From Fonsecaea monophora (lineage: Eukaryota > Ascomycota > Eurotiomycetes > Chaetothyriales > Herpotrichiellaceae), in NCBI RefSeq assembly GCF_001642475.1, contig NW_019173986.1:62001-126000 (forward strand): 64,000 nucleotides of DNA, given 5' to 3'. Shown in pieces: positions 9,335 to 20,059 of the stretch. The notes beneath the pieces were generated by a model, which was given only the letters and a program-made list of their open reading frames with translations, ran no database searches and had not been told where the DNA came from. How positions within the stretch are numbered: position 1 is the stretch's first letter; the number at the start of each line of letters is the position of its first letter. The position numbers and the translations under genes were made by a program.

Positions 9335-11687
9335 TTAATGCTTGAACGTCTCCACGACAGACTGCACCTCGCTGTCCTTTGTTTCAACAACGACGCTGGC
9401 TTCTGAATCTCCCCTAGCGTGTGCATATGGATCAACACCATTGATCATGATCGATGGAACGAGGGCGGCGTCTCCCGTTTCGTTCCAGCCCTTGTTACAT
9501 TCGACCTTGAAAGGTCCGAATCTGCACATCAGGTAGTATACACCTCCACTCACGAAAACACCCATGAGGAAGTTGAACTGATCTGAACGTTTAGAGAGAA
9601 CAAATCAGTATTCACAGTCCTTCAGAAGGAAGTCAGACCTTGCAAACAGGCGCTAGACTTACACAAGTACCAGGCACCAATCGGTATCGATGCACCCATC
9701 GCTCCGGCAACACCGACGATATTGAATATCAATCCGCATCTGTGTCAAAATCGTTAGATTTCTGCGGCTGAAGAGGGCAGGAGATGAAGAAAACCCACAG
9801 GTATCCCACGTAAGCGTTGATGCCGAACCCGCCCAAGCCCCAGTAGAGATCGGACGACTTGTTGGAGTACAACTGGTCAACTGCAAGATGGCCTCGGCGG
9901 ACGATAAAGTAATCACAGAAATAAGGTCCGACGAAAGCAGAAAGGAAGACACTGTAGGCACCGACGTATGCTAAGAAGTTGTTGCTGCTGGATAAGAGTT
10001 TCCACGGCACGCAGGCAAAAGACAGCACTGCGGCAACATACCCACCACGTCCTGCGTTTATGTTAGTCTTGTCTATCCCGGATTCGGAATGGGGGGGACA
10101 AATAAGGATGAACTTACGAATATTGAGGTATCGAGGGAACAGAGCGGTAAAGTCACTTCCCGCAGAGTTTGCACCCGTCAGGTTTGTCATAGCCTGAGCA
10201 TAGACAAAGATCAGAGCGAGGAAGAAAACCCCGGCCCTGTCGCTGCTGGATGGACTGTCGGTAACAAACTAGGGAGTTCAGAGGTTAGATGACAGGTCTT
10301 CTGGCCTAGAATTTGAACTTCTCATGCAAACAACTTGGGTACTTACTCGCTCCAGGACGTCCAAAGGATTCCAAAGTGGGGAGCCGTATAATGTAGCGCT
10401 GCAGCTGGAGACGATTAAACCAACCAGGGAAGTGACTGAGAATGAGACTGGAACTGTAATGAGTTGAGACCAGAGGGCATTGGAAGGCTTCTTTGAAAAC
10501 CGCGAAAAATCGGAGTCTGCGTATCGGTCGATTCAGTAAACGAGCCAGAAGAGAGGGAGGCCTCGTGGGTTTTCATCCCACACTCACCATTCAGAATGAA
10601 TGTGCTGAAATTGTCCAAGGACGAGATGATGGCTTGGATCACGGTCCATGTCAAGGCACTACCTTTGAGGGCTGCGTAGTCGTCATATCAATGATGGGCT
10701 AGGCAAAACATCGACCTTCATGGACACTTACAGCTGCTTTGAGACATGACGGGACCGGCACCATGGCCTGCTCTCACAGCCACCCATGCAGCGAATGCGA
10801 TGCCTCCAATGGGAGCTGTCACCGCCTTGATAGTGTATAGATGTCTGACTTTGTGCAAAGGGAAGTATATGCCTTTTTTCGCCGTCTTAGCAGGGTATTC
10901 TCAACCGCAAAGCGAGGCATTCTTACCGATCAGTTGACAGAGCCAGAACAGGAAAAAGCACATCATGTGCTTTGTATCTGTCTGAGCAGACGCCGGGAGA
11001 TGATTTGGGATTCGAGCGGTCCCTGGCCAAACCGCACACAGCATGAGATAAAGACATCTGTTTGGGGGAGGGCACTTGTTGTTAGCCTTTTTTTTTTCTT
11101 ATATCCAAGGACCAAGGTTGTTTTGACAGTTAGCTCAGGGACAAACTCACTGTCCTCCAATCCAGCCCTGGACGGAGTACCAGATAATGGCCAGGACAAT
11201 ACGATTGAGCACTGGCCAAATCGACCCATATATGCCGAAAGAAGAGCGAATCGCCACGGGAAACGAAATGTGGTACATTGCCCCCATTCGGCCTCCGAGT
11301 GAGACGAAAACGCCCGTCAGGATATATCCAGCCCAGATACAAAGCCAGCCTTGCCACCAGGCGAGACCGGCGGCGACGTAGCTCCCGGCAAGCTGCCACG
11401 TATTGACATTGAACGAGGCTGTGAGAAATTCCAGTCAGCAAAACCAACATAAAATCGCGCCCCAGGGAATCGACATTGTAGAACACGGCTCGATATATAT
11501 ACCTACCCGAGATCCAGAGGTTCATGAAGTTGTACCAACCCCATGTCCGTCGTGCAGGCTCAACCGGAGCTAGGTCAGGACTCCAAAGATATTTACTCTT
11601 TTGCGCGCCCTCAGCGTTGTTGTCATAGTAGTCGTGCTTGATCTGGCACTTCTCTGCCAGCTGGGCTGTGCGCTCTCTGAGAGTCAT
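9335..11687 (-). CDS. NCS1-family nucleobase permease (uracil/allantoin/cytosine type)
   Basis: Plasma-membrane H+ symporter for a nucleobase or related compound. Ten exons: 11687-11507, 11418-11151, 11057-10927, 10872-10732, 10671-10588, 10516-10347, 10268-10118, 10051-9799, 9739-9663, 9582-9335; all phases join to give 567 residues. The family signature appears early (RTWGWYNFMNLWISG, then SFNVNTWQLAGS), followed by VQGWIGGQ, IPNHLPASA, the core AQAMTNLTGANSAGSDFTALFPRYLN (split by a Phe/Tyr-rich region), and VGPYFCDYFIVRRG. About 12 hydrophobic segments are expected. The C-terminal tail is acidic and polar (VVVETKDSEVQSVVE), as in endocytosis-regulated relatives. Substrate cannot be read from sequence, but its position among uracil genes favours uracil, uridine or thymine. 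Confidence 0.93.
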
Positions 11688-12476
11688 GGTTGTGGATCTT
11701 TGTTTGGCCCTTTTCGATCAAAAATTCCCACCCCAGAAAAGTTCGCAGTTCGTTTTGTAATTGCAATGTGTAAAACGAATTGACCGAATTTGAACTTGTT
11801 TTCTAGTACGCACACCTGCCTATGCTCGTAACGGCGATGAGAATGCCTGCCTGCCCTCTTATCCCATACTACCGGGACCTGCATGAAAGATATACAGGCC
11901 CGTTAATACATCGGCGCCCATTCCAGATCAGAACATTCATAAACGGTATCTATTATGATAAGAGATGGTTTTGATAGGATAGTGGGGACTGAGATCTAGA
12001 GCGTACGTCCCCTTATCAAACTTCGACTTTATCATATTATCATACTTTTAGGTATACTCTTGGTACTTTGATCCCGCTTTTTCTGCGTTCCTCTCCGGAA
12101 CTCAATTGAAGTCTCTCTCCAAGATTCACTTCTCGCCCCAACACTAAACCCAGTTTCGGAGTTTTGCGTAGATCCCCGCCCAGCAGCTACAGTACTGGTG
12201 CTTGTCGAAACTTAGTGCACGGGGCTTTGTATGGGAGATTTGTGTATACCACGTAGTTCTGATGACCTAAAGATCGACCATGGTAGGCTGTTTTAGACCT
12301 CGTGGTGTCTAGACAATTAGTATCATGAATTGATTCAATTGAGCCAATATTCCATAGTTGCAATACAACCACAAACTAGTTGGCGGCTCCAGGTGGCCTT
12401 TTGCGTCTCTCACACACAGCGCGAGGCCAAGGTCAGCTATATATTCATAATTCCATCTTGAAGCAGATTGCCAAAT
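11688..12476. promoter_or_regulatory. Divergent intergenic region, permease / MOSC-reductase
   Basis: About 790 bp between divergent starts, likely containing both promoters. AT-rich at 11930-12060. No conserved ORF. Confidence 0.45.
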
Positions 12477-14156
12477 ATGGTTTCAGACGAACAAAAAGAA
12501 GACCTTATGGGCCTAAAGTTGCCGTTTGAGACTGAAAGATTGCTTCAAGTACGGACCGGAAAGATCAAACCACTGTACCACCTCCCAGTCAAGTCGGCAA
12601 TTTACAAGAATCCTCATACTCGGCCTGTCAAAGTCACAAAGCTTGGTTGCGAGGGAGATGAGCACGCATACGAGTTCCACGGAGGGCCGGACAAGGCGCT
12701 GCTTCACTATTGCGCAAGACACTATGAGACGTGGAAAGCAGAGTGTCCAGGGAGTGAGAAGCATTTCACTGTCGGCGGATTTGGGGAGAACCTGGTCAGT
12801 ACCTCAGCTAATGAACAGAATATCTGCATTGGAGACATCCTCACGATTGGTCCAGAAGTCACGGTGCAGGTCAGTCTTCCACGACAACCCTGTTTCAAAC
12901 TCAACCACCGCTTCGAAGTCAAGGATATGGCGTGGCAGTCTCAGATGAAGAGCAGGACGGGCTGGTACTATCGGGTCTTGAAGGAGGGCTACATTTCACC
13001 GGGCGACGAAATCAAACTTGTCGAGAGACTGAACCCGAAGTGGACGGTGGCCGCAGTTCAACACTACTTGTACCGGGAAATGAAAAACTTCGAGGTCATG
13101 GCCGAATTGGTGAATCTTCCAGGCCTCGGCGGAGAATCAATCACCATCTTCGAGAACAGGTTGAAAAAGAATTTTGAGAACCAGGACGAACGAATGTTCG
13201 GTGACGACTCGGTTGCTCTGGAGGCCTGGTCGGACTACAAGCTTGTGCAGAAGCTTCGACAGACCCCTCGAATCTGTTCGTTCGTTTTCGAGATTGTCGG
13301 AGAGCAGTCTCAAACGACGAGTCCCAAAGTTGAACCTGGATCTCATGTGCGCTTGAAGTTGGGAGACAAGGGTGACCTGATCCGAGCATACTCCGTTGTC
13401 GGTGGCACCAAGGACCGCTTCGAGCTGGGCGTGGCTCTTGCAGACGAGTCCCGTGGAGGATCTCTATGTCTGCATAAAAATGCCAAAGTGGGAGATGTAT
13501 TCTCAGTAGGGAAGATCACCACCAGCTTCCCACTTGCGCCAGAGGCGGACGAACATATTTTGATTGCTGGTGGAATCGGAATCACAGCCTTCCTTCCGAC
13601 TGCGGAAAAATTGAAGGAATCCGGGGAGAATTTCACGTTGCATCTGGCCGTCCGCTCGACCCATGAGGTACCCTTCAGGGAGAGACTATCGAAGCTAGGC
13701 AAGAGCCTCGTAATATATGACAAAGAAAGGGGACGGCGGCTGGACCTCGCCCGTATCATGTCCAAAGTGACCACCAACACACACGTGTATTGCTGCGGGT
13801 CTCCCAGATTGATGGACGACGTTGCCGCAACGGCGAAGCGATATGGGCTGGCAGAAGAACAGATCCACTTTGAGGCTTTCGCAGTCACGACCTCAGGCGA
13901 TCCTTTCACCGCGGCGCTCCTGGCGAGCCAAAAGACAATCCAAGTGCCGGCAACACGGAGCCTTTTGGAGGCATTGAGGGAGGCGGGCATCGATGTACCG
14001 TCGTCGTGTGAAGCCGGAAGCTGTGGCACTTGTCGTGTCCAAGTTGCAAAGGGACGCATTGACCATCGTGGAACCGGCTTGTTGGAATCGGATAAGGCCT
14101 CAGCAATGCTAGCCTGCTCTTCTAGAGGCATTGGACATATAGAACTAGAGCTTTGA
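12477..14156 (+). CDS. MOSC (YiiM-like) + FAD/NAD reductase + 2Fe-2S ferredoxin fusion
   Basis: Single-exon gene, 559 residues, with three modules in one chain. Residues ~15-185 form a MOSC domain with a cysteine in PRQPCFKLNHRF (Cys139), the expected molybdenum ligand in Moco sulfurase C-terminal-type proteins. Residues ~188-232 fit the 3-alpha domain that follows MOSC in YiiM. Residues ~252-470 are a phthalate-dioxygenase-reductase-like unit with an FAD motif (RAYSVVG, 303-309) and an NAD-binding GGIGIT (365-370). The C-terminus carries a plant-type 2Fe-2S site, CEAGSCGTC at 511-519 with the fourth Cys at 547. YiiM-type enzymes reduce N-hydroxylated bases, so this could be a self-sufficient reductase of such compounds, using NAD(P)H through flavin and 2Fe-2S to Moco (inference). 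The start is the ATG at 12477; an upstream TTG is not used. Confidence 0.9.
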   Translation: MVSDEQKEDLMGLKLPFETERLLQVRTGKIKPLYHLPVKSAIYKNPHTRPVKVTKLGCEGDEHAYEFHGGPDKALLHYCARHYETWKAECPGSEKHFTVGGFGENLVSTSANEQNICIGDILTIGPEVTVQVSLPRQPCFKLNHRFEVKDMAWQSQMKSRTGWYYRVLKEGYISPGDEIKLVERLNPKWTVAAVQHYLYREMKNFEVMAELVNLPGLGGESITIFENRLKKNFENQDERMFGDDSVALEAWSDYKLVQKLRQTPRICSFVFEIVGEQSQTTSPKVEPGSHVRLKLGDKGDLIRAYSVVGGTKDRFELGVALADESRGGSLCLHKNAKVGDVFSVGKITTSFPLAPEADEHILIAGGIGITAFLPTAEKLKESGENFTLHLAVRSTHEVPFRERLSKLGKSLVIYDKERGRRLDLARIMSKVTTNTHVYCCGSPRLMDDVAATAKRYGLAEEQIHFEAFAVTTSGDPFTAALLASQKTIQVPATRSLLEALREAGIDVPSSCEAGSCGTCRVQVAKGRIDHRGTGLLESDKASAMLACSSRGIGHIELEL

Positions 14157-14644
14157 CAGTAGGGAGGCAATTGACGGATTTCTCCCCAAGACACGCTGGT
14201 TCTAGGAAGATATCGCTTGCAATACACTATGGTCTTTTTGGGAGGGACAATGTGGAGAAGAGATATCGAGGAAGTGGGGCGATAAAGGGGGTATAGATAG
14301 CGGGCCCTGCCAGGTCAAGTTACACAACCATATCTCCAAAGCGAAAGGCACTTACTTATCCGGTCACGCGACTAAGTGCTGGCCATGCCATTTGATCTTT
14401 GTGTTGCTGTGTGTGATACAAATAGTTGTATTTATTGCGACCTAGTGAGGGTCTAGAAAATCGCAGTTCGTTTCGAGTAATTGTTGGTATATCTCTGTCG
14501 TGGAACAAATCTTGCCGTCAATTCCCCACCAGAACGTTCCCTCCACGCTCAGGGGGTCTTGAATCGACCCAAACTTGAACTCACCTTGGTCCTTTTCCAC
14601 ATCACCAACGTTCAGTTGAAGAAAGAGGCAAAAAAAAAAAAGAA
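14157..14644. promoter_or_regulatory. Promoter region of the dioxygenase gene
   Basis: About 490 bp between tandem plus-strand genes. A run of A residues lies just before the dioxygenase ATG (14631-14641). Nothing else recognisable. Confidence 0.4.
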
Positions 14645-16075
14645 ATGGGCAGCCTCCAGGAGCCGCTCCTGGGCGAAACCCTTCTCCAGACAGCGAAGAG
14701 GCTTGAGGCAGCAGATTTCAAAGAAGTCCCCGTCATTGACCTGGCCGGTCTTTCCAGCGAGGAAATCACCGACCGGATCGCAGTGGCGCGGGAAGTCCGT
14801 GATGCTTGTATCCGCGTCGGCTTTTTCTACGTCAAGAATCATGGTGTGCCTCAAGAAGTGATTGATCGCGCGTTTGAGGTGTCGAAGAAATTTTTCTCCC
14901 TGCCGGCTGAGGATAAGATGGAGGTGTATGTGACCAAGAACGAGAGCTTCAAGGGGTATGAAGACATTCATTATGGAGCGGTGGATCCGCAGACAAAAGG
15001 AGGTGAGGATTTTTTTCTCTCCCTCTCTCCTTCGTTTTTCTTTCCAAACACTTTGTTTTTTTCACGGTTTGAGTGTTTCCTTTCTTTCCGTCCTTTTTGC
15101 CCGAGAATATTCAGCCACCATGTTGATACCATGTAATCATTGGACTAAAGTTCATGCGTGCAGATATGAAGGAAGCCTTCAACTTCGGCTACGAGCCCGC
15201 AGCCGACCCCCAGACTCCCCTCTCCGAGCCATGGCCGTTGTATGAGGGCCTAAAGGGTCCCAATGTCTGGCCTCGAAACTTCCCTGAGCAGTGGAAACAA
15301 GACTTGTTCGCCTACTACGGCGAGGTGTTGAATCTGGGTCGACGGATGATCCGAGCCTTTGCCCTTGTGCTCGACCTCCCCGAAGATTATTTTGATGATC
15401 TCCTGGTTCGACCGGGTGCCATCATGCGGCTACTCAGATATCCGGCGTCAATACTCGACCCTGACCATCCCGGGATCGGGGCACACAGGGATTATGAATG
15501 TAGGTAACACATTTGCTACCTGCTACCAAACCAACACTGACTCTTGTTTCCGGCCGCAGGCTTTACGATTCTCTGTCAAGACGAGACCAATGGTCTACAG
15601 GTGCAGACGAAAAAGGGTGAATGGATCGAAGTGACTCCGATCCCTGGCACCTTTGTGGTCAACATTGGCGATTTTCTCTCTCGCTGGACCAACGATGTCT
15701 TTCGCTCAACCTTGCACCGAGTCTACAACGTCTCCGGCCGCGAGCGTTACTCCTTTCCGCTGTTCATTGGGCCAAACTACACGACCAAAATCCAGGCCAT
15801 TCATACTTGCGTCAATGAAGACCGGCCTGCGAAGCATGAGCCTTTTGTCGCTGGCGAGGTAAGCTATATATCTCACTCAACCATACTGCCCCGCCCCCCA
15901 GACGTGCGCGCGAAGAGAAGCTCTCTGCATGCAACAAAACTCAGAGACCCTAGAGCAGCCAATACTCAGAGTTACTGACATGTTCTGTTTTTGAAATCTC
16001 TTCTAGTACATTTCCAACAGGCTCTACGGTGCGAAACGAAAGCCCCTTCCCACTCCCCTCGAGAGTTCCGCATGA
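14645..16075 (+). CDS. 2-oxoglutarate/Fe(II) dioxygenase, candidate thymine hydroxylase
   Basis: Non-haem iron dioxygenase of the isopenicillin-N-synthase-like superfamily, 353 residues. Four exons: 14645-15002, 15164-15499, 15560-15858, 16007-16075, all canonical and in phase. The N-terminal DIOX_N motif PVIDLAGLSSEE is followed by DACIRVGFFYVKNHGVP. Iron ligands are His227 and Asp229 (GAHRDYE) and His284 (STLHRVYN); 2-oxoglutarate should be bound by Arg294 in RYSFP. The family covers many substrates. Because it sits at the end of a uracil catabolic cluster, thymine 7-hydroxylase or a pyrimidine nucleoside hydroxylase is the best guess: it would feed thymine into uracil breakdown. This is context-based, not proven. 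Confidence 0.88.
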
Positions 16076-16613
16076 GGGACCATCTACTGGGCGACACCTT
16101 TGGGGAGGAAAGGGGGGGCCCCGTACATAGGTCGAAAAATCGATTGAGCCCTTGACACCTTTGGCTGGGGTCATTTCTGAAGTGTAGTCTAGTTGAAGGA
16201 TCAATAAACTCACTACTGTCTTCTGGGATAGATTCTATCAACAAATAGCCACAGCGTAAGCCCCGATTGAAGGGGAGATTCTTGATCCTCAAAATCGTGG
16301 TACACCTTGGGTACCCAGAATGGACGCTTCTTGGGTGTTTTCCCATACATAATTTTCCCACTAAAGCCTCGTCAGCGTTCACCATGGCTCCCTCCTTAAA
16401 GTAATACTGATCTATGTGGAAAAAGGGACTCCTTGAATCACGTAACCTGGAGAGCGGAGGGCGGGGCGGAGGGCGGAGCGAAGCCGTTGAAGCGGGTGAC
16501 CTATCGCCAAGGCCATTTTGGTACACGTTGAAATCCCACAGCAAGGGAAATATATATGCAATGGCCGAGTCCAAGCCTGGTGACTTTGGTAGCAATTGGA
16601 CTCAGACATCAAG
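16076..16613. other. Intergenic region
   Basis: About 540 bp. The ORFs seen on the minus strand are low-complexity and unconserved. Contains a short GGAGGGCGGGGCGGAGGGCGG tract near 16453-16473 (one 21-base GC-rich patch). No gene supported. Confidence 0.4.
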
Positions 16614-17328
16614 ATGCCAAACACTGAGAATGGCAAATCCAAAGACCATATCAATGGCTTCCTGTCCATGGCTGATTCTGAAGGATCCTGCGATGTGATT
16701 GTGGTCTGTAGTCCTGCGATAGGCGCAAAGCAAACAGCGCCACAGTCACGGGTCTTGATCATTCAGTCCAAGGCATGTCTCGGTGGCGCTGCTACTCACC
16801 GCGGAGTCCTCATGCTGCGGACCTTACAGCGTGGGACCACCCGACCGACCCTCGAAGGGTGGGAGGGCAAATCTGGACGGAACTCCACGCAAGGCTGGTC
16901 TCGGAGGGAGGCGGCGACTGCACTTCCCGACAGGAGTTGTCGTATATATTCAGGCGAGACAGAAATTCTACATCCTCGAACTCGAAGCTAACTTTGGTTC
17001 CAGCATGTCAAATACCGAGGAGCTTAAGCATGTCCTGGATGATATGATCGCCTCATATGATATTGAAGTTTTACCACATTGCGCCGTGGTTGTTGGTGAG
17101 AGGACCGATGGCAGGCTTGTCACGGTCGAGGTTCAAGAGCGAAGGGGGAGGCGAACAATCTCTGGTAAAGCATTCGTAGACTGCTCAGGTGACAGAGATC
17201 TCGCCAGCCATGCCGATGCGTTGACAAGGTCCGGCAAGGCAATCACGGCCATGTCAACCATGGGTTCGTTGGCAACTCAATTCGGCGGCCTCCAAAACGC
17301 CAACCCCAAACTGGTGCTGGGCTGGTAG
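16614..17328 (+). pseudogene. Decayed FAD-dependent oxidoreductase (FAD_oxidored type)
   Basis: Fragments of one FAD-dependent oxidoreductase occur in order but in different frames. Frame A has the beta-alpha-beta start DVIVVCSPAIG and GGAATHRGVLM. Another frame carries RRVGGQIWTELHARLVSEGG. The third holds ELKHVLDDMIASYDIEVLPH, then GKAFVDCSGDRDLASHADA, and ends in a stop at 17328 well before a normal C-terminus. The dinucleotide-binding glycines are also disrupted, with an apparent deletion between strand 1 and the second acidic residue. No set of canonical introns restores a single frame that I can see. It looks like a lost member of the neighbouring catabolic cluster. Confidence 0.7.
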
Positions 17329-18699
17329 TGTCGGATGGGAGTGGTGGAATAGGGAACGTATGTACCCTCGACAAGTGCCGATATATGCCCAGCTATAAAG
17401 CACCTTGATGAGTCCACAACATTGGAAGAAAGTACCAATTTCCACTATTTAAAGCCCATTCTGTTCATCTAACAACACGTCCTGACGTATCTATTTCCGC
17501 GGAGTGATACGGGCCTGAAGGAAGTGGCGATCCCTGTGAAAGTTTGGCAAGAGTTTCTGCAACTAGCTAGCCAACCCAGAAACAAGGAGGTACTGATTTG
17601 AAGAAAGAAAAGAAGAAGAAAAAAAGAACCACACATCCTCCTCATGTCGTACGCTTTTGCTGCTGTAGCGTGTGTCTCGTCGCAATAGTAAGCCTTCCGA
17701 AAGGGGTTTCCCGGCGTACCCAAAAATGGACATTGCTTGTAAACTATGGAGACCTGCTCCTGCAATGTAGTCGGAAGACCGTATGGGTGGGCGGAGCGAA
17801 TCCGCAAGTCGTGAAATCTCAAGTGTTCGACGTCGTGGATTCAGCCGCCGCCTCCTGTGGCTCGCCTTTCTGCGAATCCTGTACCGTCGTGTCGGGGTCG
17901 GGGGATTGCCGCTGGTATTGCATGGTTGCTCGTTTGGGGTATGTTTGAAGCCCAGCAGGGCGACCGATGATCTTGCCAGCCTGAGTTCTGCTGCGCAAGT
18001 AATGCTCTTCGATTTCGGCCTCTCTGTCTTTGGCGACACCACCGGTGATACAGCAACGGCACATCCAGCTCAAGGGAAAGCCGTTGTCGCTCACGTAATG
18101 GGAGGCTGTGTAACTGTGTGTTTGCTTCATGGTGAGAGAAAGTTTTGAAGAATTGGAAATTCTGCCCGGTGGAGGACGATGGCGGGTGAGTTTAGAAGGA
18201 TCGCCCGCGAGTCAGTCATTTCAACAACACGAGATGTTGCACAAAAAGACAAGATGGGATCGGGGCGCACTGGGGCGCTACGAGGCCGATCCTGGGGCAG
18301 ATTTACAGGTACCCAGACAGGTGGCCTGAGAACCCCCCATGCAAGCTACATAATCACCCTTAGCGGCTTAAATACCTAGTGTAATAATGGGGGAATCTAC
18401 AGGCCGAAACGTGATTAGTGGGATTTACCTGTCTGCCTGTACCTTACAATGTACTCGGTACGGGATTACACTCCCGGACACTGATTGGCTGGATCTCTGA
18501 CACTAGGTCTGAGATTCCTCTTTCTTTGACCCTTCAACAGGATCAATCTGTTAATCCACCCAACAAGACACACAAGGACATAGGAGATAGTGATCGATAG
18601 AGTTAGGAATCTATCTGATCAGGACTCTCCACGCTGTTATGTCATTGTTGTGCCATAGCCGTTACCCCCAACACTATGCCCACCGCCGGACGAGTTGAT
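17329..18699. other. Gene-poor, partly degraded region
   Basis: About 1.4 kb without a confident gene. Contains a doubtful minus-strand ORF (17819-18130). The stretch 18340-18640 is AT-rich and full of stops, consistent with old, mutated sequence. Confidence 0.4.
17819..18130 (-). CDS. Doubtful small ORF, 103 aa
   Basis: Open frame starting MKQTHSYTASHYVSDNGFP with a Cys cluster (WMCRCC) and a charged helical stretch (AKDREAEIEEHYLRSRTQAG), then a polar tail. No family recognised. It overlaps other-frame ORFs and lies beside pseudogenes, so it may be chance or a relic. Confidence 0.2.
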   Translation of the reverse strand: MKQTHSYTASHYVSDNGFPLSWMCRCCITGGVAKDREAEIEEHYLRSRTQAGKIIGRPAGLQTYPKRATMQYQRQSPDPDTTVQDSQKGEPQEAAAESTTSNT

Positions 18700-19012
18700 G
18701 CCTCTGGCTAAGAGCCTCGCCCCAGTCCAATAGACATAGCACTTGACGGCATTGCGGTAATAGCGAGACATTGAGTTGATGGCTTCTAAGTATTGCGTAT
18801 TGTTCGCTTTATTTATGCAGCATATATCCACGCAGAAGTAATCGACATTGTGCTTGCTCGCCGCAGAATCGGATCTTCGCAAAGCCAGCCTTACTCGTGA
18901 ACGATTTGTGTTCAAGGTCGTCGAAATCGACCTCGTCCTTATCGTCCCCCTTATATATGCGAGAGGATCGCGTAGGCGGGAATGCCGTCGTGAAGATCCT
19001 CAGTCAGGCTGA
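18700..19012 (-). pseudogene. HET-domain (heterokaryon incompatibility) relic
   Basis: Minus-strand reading gives the start of a HET domain: EDLHDGIPAYAILSHI, then an in-frame TAA where the invariant Trp of SHTWG should be, then EVDFDDLEH, GFAKIRFCGEQA, and after a frame change DYFCVDICCINK and AINSMSRYYRNAVKCYVYW. The normal forms are SHTWG and FWVDTCCI, so the changes (ACA to ATA, TGG to TAA) are C-to-T/G-to-A transitions of the type left by repeat-induced point mutation. The rest of the HET domain is absent. Dead fragment of a non-self recognition gene. Confidence 0.75.
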
Positions 19013-19112
19013 GTTGACCCTGATCGTCGAATTTCGAAAGGTGCATCGTGTTGGGTGGGTACGGGTGGCACGTTGCGAGCATATGTGCGATCTGGTAAGC
19101 AGACCCTACTTC

Positions 19113-19636
19113 TCATGGCCAAATAAAGTTTGAGTGCCCGGTGTGACCCGCCAGGGGATACCACTCTAGGAAACTGAGCGGGTGAAGAGAGGCAGTCGTG
19201 GTGGTTGCAATGACGGCGAGGTGACATAAATCAACCTCTTGTCCATCGAAGTCAGGTTTCACCGTGAACAGGGCGCGAACGGCAGGCTCCGTTGGATATG
19301 CGGCATATTGGGAGGCGTTCTTGTCTCTGAAGTATGTCCCTCTGTCCGACTTAGGGCTGGAGCATGGAGGTGCCCATCTTGGAGGGCTTCCTGAGAGCAA
19401 TCAGACGAAGTCATTCGTGCGGAGGTTCACATACCTGAAACTAGGATTGTCGGCTTGTCTCTTGCCAACCAGTTGTACGAGGCTACGTACGAGGGATCAA
19501 TAATCTTGAGGATGTCGTCTTCCTCGGCGGCCTTGAGAGCAGAGGCGAGGATGGTCAGCAAATACTTCCGGGATGGGAGTAATTGGAGGGAGTTCTGGAA
19601 GAGGGCGTTTGCCCCAGTTTTGAGAAGAAGAATAAG
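19113..19636 (-). pseudogene. Truncated gene of a fungal hypothetical family (SYNWL...PTILVSG motif)
   Basis: Two minus-strand pieces joined by a plausible short intron near 19396-19430: NALFQNSLQLLPSRKYLLTI, ASALKAAEEDDILKIIDPS, YVASYNWLARDKPTILVSG, then SPPRWAPPCSSPKSDRGTYF and YPTEPAVRALFTVKPDFDG. This pattern resembles the N-terminal part of a Pezizomycotina family often labelled geranylgeranyl-pyrophosphate-synthetase-like (recalled, not searched). The frame stops soon after, with no C-terminal part. Adjoins the HET relic on the same strand. Confidence 0.5.
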
Positions 19637-20059
19637 TCGCTGCTATCTTTGAATCGGAGCCGCGAGCTCGAAAAATCTACCTCGAGCCGGAGAGCACACC
19701 CTCTGCTGCGTCTGGAGATGACGACAAGGCGATGGAAGTCCTCTTAATCCATCACAGTAGTGAATAGAGGAGCGTTAACTATGATCAATGGTAGATCTGG
19801 TACACATTGAACGGCATGCTTTGTAGCCATACTAATTCCGTCACCCAATGTTGGCTCGCCAAGATAAGTAAAAACTGCCGCGAGCTCAACCCCTTTGGGA
19901 CGACGATGATGCCGCCCTGTATTCATTGGTTATGAGGAATCAGCTTTTTGAGGTATTTGATTCTACTTCTAGGGATGGTACAGCGTAGAAAGGTAAACTT
20001 CTATGCATTACATTGGTAGTCTCCCCCTTCTCCCTTATCTCCTCCCCCTCCCCTAATAC
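19637..20059. other. Intergenic region with a pyrimidine-rich tract
   Basis: Contains a C/T-rich tract at 20022-20056 just beyond the stop of the HNH-type gene. A 60-codon minus-strand ORF (19744-19926) has no recognisable family. Confidence 0.35.

Noticed and set aside
13343..14227. 294-codon minus-strand ORF
   Set aside because: Antisense to the conserved flavin and 2Fe-2S part of the MOSC fusion gene; no conserved features.
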